From: Parvularcula mediterranea
Lineage (GTDB): Bacteria > Pseudomonadota > Alphaproteobacteria > Caulobacterales > Parvularculaceae
Direction of reading: 5' to 3'
Assembly (NCBI RefSeq): GCF_013085255.1
Contig: NZ_JABFCX010000002.1
Location: 734,501-798,500, forward strand
DNA: 64,000 nt
How positions within the stretch are numbered: position 1 is the stretch's first letter; the number at the start of each line of letters is the position of its first letter. A program made the translations under genes and the position numbers. The notes under the pieces were generated by a model, which saw only the letters and a program-made list of their open reading frames with translations, had not been told where the DNA came from and ran no database searches. This document shows, one piece after another, positions 57,771 to 64,000 of this stretch.

Positions 57771-58670
57771 TTAACGCCTTGGTAACCCGGAAAAATGAGC
57801 GGCCAGGCTGTCGATCAACGCCCTCACCCGTGCGGGCAAATGATCCGTCGGAGGCCACACCGCATGAAGCGCCGTCTCCGGCCACCCCACATCGGGCAGC
57901 ACCGGCAGGAGCTCACCACGGTTGAGCTGGCCCGCCAGAATAAACCTCGGGGCAGCATAGATTCCATGCCCCTTGGCTGCGAGTGCCGCTAGAATGTCGC
58001 CATTGTTGGCCACCAGCGTCCGGGTCAGCTGGGCCCGACCCTCGCTGCCATCCTCATTCGTCCAGTTGAGGACATCGCCACGCAGGGCATTGGCGTAGAC
58101 AAGGCCCGGCAGACCATCGAGCTGCTCAGGCTTCTCAATCGGCCCGTGCTTTTCGAGGAACTCAGGGGAGGCACCGACAGCAAAAGGAATGCTCGTCAGT
58201 TTCTTGGCGATCAAGGTCGAGGGCGGCAGCTCACCGATCCTCAGCGCCAGATCGAAGCCTTCGCGCACCAGGTCCACCTGATCATCGCGCAGATCCATCT
58301 CGAGGCTGATCGCCGGATGCGCCTTGAGGAAGGCATCAAGCGGGTCCGGCAGGGCGCAGAGACCGAAACTGAGAGGAGCCGCCATGCGGATCGGCCCCGC
58401 AACGCCAAGGCTCTCGTCGCGCATCTCCTCTTCGAGGGCATCGATGCTTTTGAGGAGGTCTTTCGATCGGGCAAGATACGCCTCGCCGGCAGGGGTCAGC
58501 ACCATCGCCCGGGTCGAGCGGCGCACCAGCTCGATCCCCAGCCGCGCCTCCAGCGCCTTCAGCCGCCGCGAGACGGCCGAGGGCGCCACGCCCAGCTCAT
58601 GCGCTGCGGCAGAAATCGTTCCTGTACGGGCAAGGACCTGGAAGGTCGCCATGTCGCGTGCTGCATCCAT
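57771..58670 (-). CDS. LysR-family transcriptional regulator
   Basis: A 299-residue regulator with an N-terminal winged helix (MATFQVLARTGTISAAAHELGVAPSAVSRRLKALEARLGIELVRRSTR, residues 7-54) and a periplasmic-binding-protein-like effector domain. The effector part (GPIRMAAPLSFGLCALPDPLDAFLKAHP, FDLALRIGELPPSTLIAKKL) resembles the DsdC/CrgA-type branch often found next to oxidoreductases. It is followed by a small membrane protein and preceded by a DUF2147 gene on the same strand, with no divergent partner gene, so its target cannot be guessed. Confidence 0.93.
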   Translation of the reverse strand: MDAARDMATFQVLARTGTISAAAHELGVAPSAVSRRLKALEARLGIELVRRSTRAMVLTPAGEAYLARSKDLLKSIDALEEEMRDESLGVAGPIRMAAPLSFGLCALPDPLDAFLKAHPAISLEMDLRDDQVDLVREGFDLALRIGELPPSTLIAKKLTSIPFAVGASPEFLEKHGPIEKPEQLDGLPGLVYANALRGDVLNWTNEDGSEGRAQLTRTLVANNGDILAALAAKGHGIYAAPRFILAGQLNRGELLPVLPDVGWPETALHAVWPPTDHLPARVRALIDSLAAHFSGLPRR

Positions 58671-58685
58671 GACGCTTTGGTAGGG

Positions 58686-59135
58686 CTATTCCGAAGCGAC
58701 CGAAAGGACAGAAGGTGCAATCGCCTGCCGCTTGATCTCATCGGGCGTGACCCGCTTCCACTCCTGGGTCCGGCAGAAGAAACCGAGGCAGCCTTCAACG
58801 GCCAGGGTGTCGGCATCCTGCCGCGACACGTTCGAGCGGTAGGACTTGCCGTTCTTGAGGTTGTAGATCGTGCCGCTGGTCCAGCCCTGCCGCCCGCGCT
58901 CATGGTCTTCGAGGATGACCGTTCCAGCGAGGTCCTCGCCGGAAAGGTCAGCGCTTTCGACCTCGTCCGAAGCGCCAGGGTCTTCAGTTTGGTCGCTCCA
59001 GATCACGGTGCCTTCGATGCTGGTCCCATCCTCGGTCAGCACGATCTCGACCTGCGCATTGCCGCTGCGCGTCCACCAGATACCGGAGACGTCGTGGGGC
59101 GACATCGCTTGAAGGAGGATCAGGGACAACAGCAC
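58686..59135 (-). CDS. DUF2147 family secreted protein A
   Basis: The 149-residue protein starts with a short hydrophobic leader (MLLSLILLQAM) and has the DUF2147 pattern: VSGIWWTRSGNAQVEIVLTE, GTVIWSD, WTSGTIYNLKNGKSYRSNVS, LAVEGCLGFFCRTQEWKRV. The fold is a small beta-barrel, exported; function unknown. The cysteine pair GCLGFFC may form a disulfide. A paralogue lies 114 bp upstream on the same strand, and the LysR gene starts 15 bp downstream. Confidence 0.82.
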   Translation of the reverse strand: MLLSLILLQAMSPHDVSGIWWTRSGNAQVEIVLTEDGTSIEGTVIWSDQTEDPGASDEVESADLSGEDLAGTVILEDHERGRQGWTSGTIYNLKNGKSYRSNVSRQDADTLAVEGCLGFFCRTQEWKRVTPDEIKRQAIAPSVLSVASE

Positions 59136-59249
59136 AGCGGGTACGCTCCTTAGGAAAGACAGCGAGCATCTGGGCCCTCTTGAGGCCGTTCTTCAAGAGA
59201 TGACGAAACCTCGTGCCCTGCAACAGAGCTCGAAGGTTGCTCAAAAGCC

Positions 59250-59684
59250 TCAGTCGCGGGTCTTGGGCTCACGGTCGATGCGCATGACATCGCCCTCGGG
59301 CACCATCTGCCATTCGAGGGTCCTGCAGATGAAGCCGACACAGCCCTGAACGCCAAGCGTCGTCTCGTCGATCCGGTAGATGGCGGAGCGGTAGGTCTTG
59401 CCCTCGGTGGGGTCGTAGATCTCGCCCTTGCGCCATTTGTCCCCGCCTCGCTCGAAGCCCTCTATGATGGCGAGGCCCAGGATCTCCTGCTTCTGCGCGT
59501 CTTCATCGGGGTTGTTGGTGTCGAAGACGACCTGTTCCTCATGGCCTGTGTACCAGATGATGCGGCCCACGACGCTGTCGCCGGTTTCGGTGATCTCGAC
59601 CTGCGATTCCTCGCCATCGGTGTACCAGACGCCGGTGACGTCGAGGGGGGAGGCAAGAAGGAAGGCTGCTGCAGCAAGAAGCAT
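59250..59684 (-). CDS. DUF2147 family secreted protein B
   Basis: A 144-residue paralogue of the protein at 58686-59135: signal MLLAAAAFLLASP, then VTGVWYTDGEESQVEITETG, GRIIWYTG, WRKGEIYDPTEGKTYRSAIY and LGVQGCVGFICRTLEWQMV. The shared GCxGFxCRTxEW string shows they arose by tandem duplication. In copy B the segment TNNPDEDAQKQEILGLAIIEGF follows the usual family pattern; copy A has diverged there. Function unknown. It follows the YmdB-like gene by 18 bp and is probably co-transcribed with it. Confidence 0.85.
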   Translation of the reverse strand: MLLAAAAFLLASPLDVTGVWYTDGEESQVEITETGDSVVGRIIWYTGHEEQVVFDTNNPDEDAQKQEILGLAIIEGFERGGDKWRKGEIYDPTEGKTYRSAIYRIDETTLGVQGCVGFICRTLEWQMVPEGDVMRIDREPKTRD

Positions 59685-59702
59685 GGGTCGTTCTCCGGGA
59701 GG

Positions 59703-60515
59703 TCAGGCAGGGATATGGTCCGCAAGGCGCCCACCGACACGCAAGGGTTCTGCGCTGATGGCAAGGCCGGTTTTGGGGTCCGTCTCAACGACGAGGCCGC
59801 AGATAGTGGCGGGACCGGCTGCAGGCTGCATCCGGGGACCGCGCATCTTGGTCAGGTACTTCTCGACGACCGTCGTCTTCTCCATGCCGATGCAGCTGTC
59901 ATAGTCGCCGCACATGCCAGCGTCCGACTGGAATGCCGTGCCGCCGGGGAAGACCTGCACATCCGCGGTGGGCACATGGGTATGGCTGCCGCAGACAAGG
60001 CTGACCCGCCCGTCGAGCCAGTGGCCGATCGAATACTTCTCAGAGCTTGCCTCGGCATGGACATCAACAATGATCGCGTCCGCCTCTCGGCCGAGCTGCA
60101 CCCCTTCGAGCTCCCGCTCGATGGCCGGGGGCGGGTCGTTGCAAGTGCCCATGAAGAGCTGGCCCTGCACCTGAATCACAAGGACCGCATAGCCGTCGCG
60201 GGTCATGTAGAGCCCTGCGCCGCGCCCGGGGTTGGAGGGCGGGAAGTTAGCGGGCCGCAACACCCGGTCGTCATTTTCAAAGAGGTGGAGATCGTTTGCC
60301 TGATCGAAGGCGTGGTTGCCCGTGGTGATGCAGTCAACGCCCGCCGCGAAGAGGTCGTTGGCGATCGATTCGGTGACGCCGAAGCCGCCCGCCGCGTTCT
60401 CCGCATTGGCGATGACGAAGTCGAGGCGGAGGTCCCGTCTGAGGCCCGGCAGGGCTTCGATCACCGCCGAGCGGCCCGAACGGCCCATAATGTCACCGAG
60501 ATAAAGCAGACGCAC
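59703..60515 (-). CDS. YmdB-like metallophosphoesterase (TIGR00282 family)
   Basis: A 270-residue di-metal phosphodiesterase: LLYLGDIMGRSGRSAV (first metal aspartate), VIANAENAAGGFG, DCITTGNHAFDQ (metal Asn/His) and VDVHAEASSEKYSIGHWLDGRVSLVCGSHTHVPT (metal histidines). In Bacillus, YmdB hydrolyses 2',3'-cAMP and affects biofilm and motility choices; other members carry the same activity. I start at the GTG at 60515, nine bases after CAGGAG, rather than at the TTG codon 60542. It heads a likely operon with the DUF2147 genes. Confidence 0.9.
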   Translation of the reverse strand: MRLLYLGDIMGRSGRSAVIEALPGLRRDLRLDFVIANAENAAGGFGVTESIANDLFAAGVDCITTGNHAFDQANDLHLFENDDRVLRPANFPPSNPGRGAGLYMTRDGYAVLVIQVQGQLFMGTCNDPPPAIERELEGVQLGREADAIIVDVHAEASSEKYSIGHWLDGRVSLVCGSHTHVPTADVQVFPGGTAFQSDAGMCGDYDSCIGMEKTTVVEKYLTKMRGPRMQPAAGPATICGLVVETDPKTGLAISAEPLRVGGRLADHIPA

Positions 60516-60708
60516 GAAAGGAACGCTCCTGACAAAAACCAACGGCTAGCAAGCCGCGTGCGGGAAGAACACGGCAAATCAATGGCCCGCTCCCTTTGTA
60601 CGACGAGCGGCCATGTCACACCCTGCCATAGAACCGACAGGAGCAGTTTACGACTGCGCGGCTTTCGCCTTAAGCTTTCGTCAAGGAAGCTCTCAGGGGT
60701 CTTACAAA

Positions 60709-61371
60709 GTGCGTCTTTCCATTCTTGCCGCAGCAGCTGCGGCCGCTCTCAGCCTGACGGGTGCCGCGCAAGCGCAGCAGTCCAACCCGGCGGATATGCA
60801 GCTCGTCTCGAAGTACAATCTGCCACAAATGGCCGGTATCTTTCAGGAGCTCGGCCTGACGGTCGGCGCCATCCAGCTCAACAACGGCACCCCGGCGCTG
60901 CGCGTGCAGACGCCGTCCGGCAACGTGTTCATCGCCTATCCGCGGATCTGCGATAACGCCCAGCAAGCCTCGGGCTGCGCCATGATCAGCCTCGTCGCAG
61001 GGTTTTCGAACCTCCCGACGCCGCTTGAGCAGATCAACGAGTTCCACCGCACCGACTCCCTGACCTCGATGGTGATCAAGTCATCGAATGGCGGCGGCAG
61101 CCTCAATAACAAGGTCCTGACGGTCCTCGGTGTCACGCGCCTTCACGTTAAAGGCCAGGTCGCAAGGTTCCTCTCGGACGCCGATACGTTCTACACGAAG
61201 TATGTGCGCGGCTCGACGTCGAACGCCTTCTCGGTGAGCCTCGATCCGGATGCTGGCCATTTCGGCGTGAAAGATCACCCCTACGAAGAGGCGATCACCT
61301 ACTCAGGCAATGGGGCAAGCTACATGACGCGCGAAGCCCGCGAGATCCTTGCGGACCTCGGCGAGCTCTAA
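60709..61371 (+). CDS. Secreted YbjN domain protein
   Basis: The GTG at 60709 (AGGGG ten bases upstream) opens a signal peptide (RLSILAAAAAAALSLTGAAQAQ) and gives 220 residues. The longer open frame upstream has no export signal. The body (LPQMAGIFQELGLTVGAIQLNNG, LRVQTPSGNVFIAYPRICDNAQQASGC, NEFHRTDSLTSMVIKS) fits the YbjN family, whose fold recalls type III secretion chaperones. Function of secreted members is unknown. It is followed by a strong terminator and diverges from the YmdB-like gene. Confidence 0.8.
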   Translation: MRLSILAAAAAAALSLTGAAQAQQSNPADMQLVSKYNLPQMAGIFQELGLTVGAIQLNNGTPALRVQTPSGNVFIAYPRICDNAQQASGCAMISLVAGFSNLPTPLEQINEFHRTDSLTSMVIKSSNGGGSLNNKVLTVLGVTRLHVKGQVARFLSDADTFYTKYVRGSTSNAFSVSLDPDAGHFGVKDHPYEEAITYSGNGASYMTREAREILADLGEL

Positions 61372-61395
61372 GCACTCTGCCTACTGATTTTTGGG

Positions 61396-61424
61396 AAGGG
61401 CGCCTCTTGTGGGCGCCCTTTTTC
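61396..61424 (+). terminator. Rho-independent terminator after the YbjN gene
   Basis: AAGGGCGCC / GGCGCCCTT stem with a 7-base loop followed by a run of T on the + strand. It overlaps the stop codon of the convergent methyltransferase gene. Confidence 0.9.
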
Positions 61425-62733
61425 ATGCGCTGGTCTTGTTGGTCGTGACCACAAGCTGCGCAGGGCTGCGCATCGCGGAAAGCGCTGCGCGGAGCGTATC
61501 CACCGAACCCGGACCATCGGTCACGGCAAGGGTGCGGCCAAGCTCTTTGGGGTAATTCTGTCCGTCCACGATCAGAAGATCAGGCTCAAGGAAAGCAATC
61601 CTGCCGCCTTCCATGACAAACTGGTGCCAGCCTTCAAGGACTTCACGCTTGTAGGCGCCGTCTGCGATCAGGACATCAGGAGGCGTCTGGCGTGCTTCTT
61701 CCTCGGAGATCACCTCAAAGGGCGAAGCCACCTGCGGCTCACCGATGGCGGCCTGAATGACGTCGGTGTCGAAGCCCGACGCATCGAGGATCATCTGCAT
61801 CCGCGGTCCCGTACCCAGAAGGTGCGCATAAAGACCATGGCGACCGAGCGCTTCTGAGAAGGCGTAGACTTCAGCCGTCCTGCGGTCAGCCCTCATCTCG
61901 AAGGTGCGGTAAGCCGCCGTGCCGACAAGGCTCAGCGCGTTCTCTTCGTCCCACAGGCGCGCTAGTTGCTCACGCCACGGAGCATAATCATGACCGTGAT
62001 AGTCGTCGTGGGTCATGAAGAGCCTGAGCGATCCGCCTTGCGTCTCGGTCATGCAGCCGCGCACTATGGAGAAGCCCGTTGCCTGTGCAATGCGCTGGAG
62101 GACGGCGAGGGTGTAGCAAGCCTCAGCACGCTGATGGAAAGTCCCCGCGAGGGTCCTGGTCAGGGCGAGCGCCGCGTAAGGCGTCTCGACGACCATGACG
62201 CCATCCTTCGACAGCCAGTTCTTGGCACGGAGGAAGAAGGCCAGAGGATCTTCCATGTCCCCGAGGACAGAGATCGCCGTGATGATGTCGAATTTCTTGA
62301 CGCCCATCTTCTTGAGAGCGTTCTGGCCATCGGCGGAGACGAAGTCTTCCTTGATGCCGACACCCCAGTCTTGCGGACCGGTTTCCGGCAGCGACGGGTC
62401 GAGGCCAATGGGAACGATCCACCGCGGATAGGAACGTGCGAGCGTGCCCGAGCCGCAGCCGATATCCAGCGCGGTCCCGTCACGGGTGGTGAGCATTTCG
62501 AGGGTCTGGTGCGCTGCGGACTTCAGGCGGAACTCGTCCGTCCACGAAGCCTCCATGGGCAGGGGCGCAGGGCGCTCCTCATAGACTTCCGCGCGCTGAA
62601 GAAGCCCACAGCCCGAACGGCCTTCGTGATCGCCGCAGATAACCCAACGCACAGCATCGCCAACTTCGAAGGCGTGGGTCAGGGTCGTCCCGTGGCAGGC
62701 CCGGCAGAAGCTGATCGCCGTTGCATTGGTCAT
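61423..62733 (-). CDS. SAM-dependent C-methyltransferase-like protein (sugar methyltransferase architecture)
   Basis: A 436-residue protein in three parts. Residues 1-55 form a zinc-binding-like head (FCRACHGTTLTHAFEVGD, CGLLQ). Residues ~85-250 are a class I methyltransferase domain (TALDIGCGSGTLARSYPRWI; FDIITAISVLGDMEDPLAFFLRAK). Residues ~280-436 resemble the C-terminal domain of NDP-sugar C-methyltransferases (LLGTGPRMQMILDASGF, PDVLIADG, MEGGRIAFLEPD). That architecture is typical of enzymes that add a branch methyl to deoxysugars of surface polysaccharides. Several positions deviate from the classical family, so the substrate is open. Confidence 0.8.
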   Translation of the reverse strand: MTNATAISFCRACHGTTLTHAFEVGDAVRWVICGDHEGRSGCGLLQRAEVYEERPAPLPMEASWTDEFRLKSAAHQTLEMLTTRDGTALDIGCGSGTLARSYPRWIVPIGLDPSLPETGPQDWGVGIKEDFVSADGQNALKKMGVKKFDIITAISVLGDMEDPLAFFLRAKNWLSKDGVMVVETPYAALALTRTLAGTFHQRAEACYTLAVLQRIAQATGFSIVRGCMTETQGGSLRLFMTHDDYHGHDYAPWREQLARLWDEENALSLVGTAAYRTFEMRADRRTAEVYAFSEALGRHGLYAHLLGTGPRMQMILDASGFDTDVIQAAIGEPQVASPFEVISEEEARQTPPDVLIADGAYKREVLEGWHQFVMEGGRIAFLEPDLLIVDGQNYPKELGRTLAVTDGPGSVDTLRAALSAMRSPAQLVVTTNKTSA

Positions 62734-62849
62734 GAACTCGTTCCCACGCGTACTCGATTGTCCGATGGGACCTTCTGCACCGGAGACGGTAAAAACGAGG
62801 CTAAGTTCAGGGTTTCGAGGTGGTTAAAATGCTCAAAGCCCTCTCCACA

Positions 62850-62880
62850 AAAGAAAAAGCCGCGGGGTCACCCGCGGCTC
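62850..62880 (-). terminator. Rho-independent terminator, minus strand
   Basis: AGCCGCGGG / CCCGCGGCT stem with a four-base loop; on the minus strand it is followed by TTTTTCTTTT. It lies 57 bases after the stop of the 24-codon ORF at 62936-63010 and 117 bases before the start of the methyltransferase gene, so it marks the end of a short separate transcript. Confidence 0.85.
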
Positions 62881-62935
62881 CGTCAGTGCCGCCACTCGCT
62901 CAGGAGCGGCTCAAAAAGCACGTCATATCAACGTT

Positions 62936-63010
62936 TCAGAGGCGGGGCTGCCCGCGGCCCTCCACGCTGATAAACTGCCCGAGCGAACGGCTAATCATCT
63001 GACTCGACAT
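62936..63010 (-). CDS. 24-residue small protein or leader peptide with perfect Shine-Dalgarno
   Basis: ATG at 63010 opens a 24-codon frame beginning MSSQMISRSL and ending GRGQPRL, then TGA. The sequence before it (63013-63024) reads AAGGAGGTGATC on the minus strand, a 12-base perfect match to the 16S rRNA 3' end at correct spacing. A strong terminator follows 57 bases after the stop. No such site precedes any ordinary gene in this window, which makes random occurrence unlikely. The peptide is moderately basic, has no membrane segment, and resembles nothing I know. It lies between galU (divergent) and the methyltransferase gene. Confidence 0.6.
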   Translation of the reverse strand: MSSQMISRSLGQFISVEGRGQPRL

Positions 63011-63121
63011 TCGATCACCTCCTTCTTCGTTGCTGAACCTGACACGAAGGTGATGGCTCATGAGCTGCTTCGCAAGAGGAAAATCGGTTGAGCGTCGCGC
63101 TGTCGCGGTTACAACCGGGCC

Positions 63122-63991
63122 ATGAGCATGCGTCCCAGAAAAGCTGTCATCCCCGTCGCCGGTTTCGGCACACGGGTCCTCCCCGCCTCGAAGGCGATCC
63201 CCAAGGAGCTGCTGACCGTCGTCGACCGTCCGCTGATCCATTACATCATGGAGGAGGCCCTCGAGGCAGGGATCGAGCATCTCTGCTTCGTTACCGGGCG
63301 GGGCAAGTCCGCCATCGAGGACTATTTCGACCACCAGTATGAACTGGAGCGGACCCTCGAAAAGAAGAACAAGACCGAGATCCTGAACGCGACCCTCGAA
63401 AGCGTCCTCGACGCAGGTGCCACCAGCTTCACCCGCCAGCAGGCAGCCCTTGGCCTTGGCCATGCGGTCTGGTGCGGCCGGGATATTGTCGGGAACGAGC
63501 CCTTCGCGGTGATCCTTCCTGACGTGATCATCAAGGGGAAACCGAGGGCCCTCAAGGAGATGATGGACCGCTACGAAGATGGCGACAACATCATCGCCGT
63601 CGAGGAAGTGCCCCAGGACGAGGTCAACAAATACGGCATCATCGCGCCGAAGGGCGAGTGGAAAGACGGCGCCGTTGAGATGTCCGGCATGGTCGAGAAG
63701 CCAGACCCGGCAAGCGCGCCTTCGAACTTCTCGATCACCGGCCGCTATATCCTGCAGCCTGAGATCTTTGACCTTCTGGAAAAGCAGGGACCGGGCGCTG
63801 GCAACGAAATCCAGCTGACCGATGCCATGGCCACCCTCCTCGGCCAGCAGCGCTTCAAGGCCGTCACCTTTACCGGAGAGAGCCATGATTGCGGCTCGAT
63901 CGAGGGCTTCGTGAAGGCGAACATCGCCTTTGGCCTCGACGATCCGAAGATCGGTGAGGACCTCAAGGCTTACACAAAAGACCGCCTCTAG
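63122..63991 (+). CDS. galU: UTP-glucose-1-phosphate uridylyltransferase
   Basis: A 289-residue cytoplasmic enzyme that makes UDP-glucose for lipopolysaccharide and exopolysaccharide. Motifs: KAVIPVAGFGTRVLPASKAIPKELL (nucleotide loop), PLIHYIMEEALEAGIEHLCFVTGRGKSAIEDYFD, QQAALGLGHAVWC, VILPDVII, GMVEKPDPASAPSN, GNEIQLTDAMA and the lysine-rich end. It ends nine bases before the window edge and is complete. The start could be 63122 or the in-frame ATG two codons on. Only this gene in the UDP-sugar route is intact here; the GalE homologue at 38.5 kb has lost its active site. Confidence 0.95.
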   Translation: MSMRPRKAVIPVAGFGTRVLPASKAIPKELLTVVDRPLIHYIMEEALEAGIEHLCFVTGRGKSAIEDYFDHQYELERTLEKKNKTEILNATLESVLDAGATSFTRQQAALGLGHAVWCGRDIVGNEPFAVILPDVIIKGKPRALKEMMDRYEDGDNIIAVEEVPQDEVNKYGIIAPKGEWKDGAVEMSGMVEKPDPASAPSNFSITGRYILQPEIFDLLEKQGPGAGNEIQLTDAMATLLGQQRFKAVTFTGESHDCGSIEGFVKANIAFGLDDPKIGEDLKAYTKDRL

Positions 63992-64000
63992 AGGCACCGA

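Noticed and set aside
63011-63026. A match to the 3' end of 16S rRNA (GATCACCTCCTT) on the + strand, as if an rRNA remnant
   Set aside because: No other 16S or spacer sequence adjoins it, and its complement is a correctly spaced ribosome site before an ORF.
1-64000. CRISPR arrays, insertion sequences, integrases and rRNA operons
   Set aside because: Looked for regularly spaced direct repeats, transposase or integrase motifs and rRNA signatures; none was found.

Overview
The window reads as chromosomal DNA of a high-GC, Gram-negative alphaproteobacterium, probably an aerobic, flagellated marine or aquatic member of the Caulobacterales/Parvularculales/Rhodobacterales side of the class. Support comes from the NuoE/F/G complex I subunits, a PodJ-like polarity protein with Sel1 repeats, DUF2793, DUF938 and DUF6491 proteins, an XrtD-type exosortase, two large TonB-dependent receptors, short flagellins, and a palindromic repeat of a kind common between alphaproteobacterial genes. 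No rRNA, CRISPR array, insertion sequence or prophage core was seen. The only tRNA is tRNA-Gly(CCC). The assignment to a genus is not attempted.

Layout. 1-6.1 kb: edge of a ligase-associated MBL-fold exonuclease, a secreted YVTN beta-propeller, a DUF2793 protein, exported MsrB, UbiA and TonB receptor 1. 6.3-20.2 kb: nuoE, nuoF and nuoG, all on + but separated by unrelated blocks (TonB receptor 2, an NTF2-like protein, a polysaccharide deacetylase, ExoD, AlkB and GDPD; then a GT4 glycosyltransferase and an XrtD/EpsI exosortase). 20.2-27.5 kb: housekeeping and metabolic genes (dienoyl-CoA isomerase-like, CitE-like, YghU, tRNA, DUF938, a pseudouridine synthase / unknown / rsmD operon, OmpA-like lipoprotein). 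27.7-34.0 kb: three flagellin-family proteins whose middle regions are replaced by unrelated inserts (RTX calcium-binding repeats, a GH115-C/CBM-like beta-sandwich, a long coiled coil), with a Tat-exported SDR between the second and third. 34-45.7 kb: acyl-CoA dehydrogenase, PodJ-like protein, a GalE homologue that has lost its catalytic Tyr/Lys, VanZ-like, kdsB, a PAS-GGDEF-EAL protein, small secreted/membrane proteins, efp, and a DUF2807 repeat protein. 45.9-55.9 kb: an acetate module (DUF4212, acetate-type symporter, CrbS-like symporter-kinase, CrbR-like regulator, acs, DcaP-like porin). 56-64 kb: a gene-poor stretch holding a structured-RNA candidate, then yebC, LysR, tandem DUF2147 proteins, a YmdB-like phosphodiesterase, a YbjN protein, a sugar C-methyltransferase-like protein, a 24-codon ORF with a perfect Shine-Dalgarno, and galU.

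How the genes work together. The acetate cluster is the clearest functional unit: porin for outer-membrane entry, symporter for uptake, Acs for activation, and a sensor-kinase/regulator pair for control. A short inverted motif occurs in both promoter regions that such a regulator would have to control. Several genes serve the envelope and exopolysaccharide (GT4, XrtD, ExoD, deacetylase, kdsB, galU, C-methyltransferase, GalE-like). The flagellin trio is the most unusual element: it looks like a set of filament subunits carrying calcium-binding, carbohydrate-binding and coiled-coil decorations.
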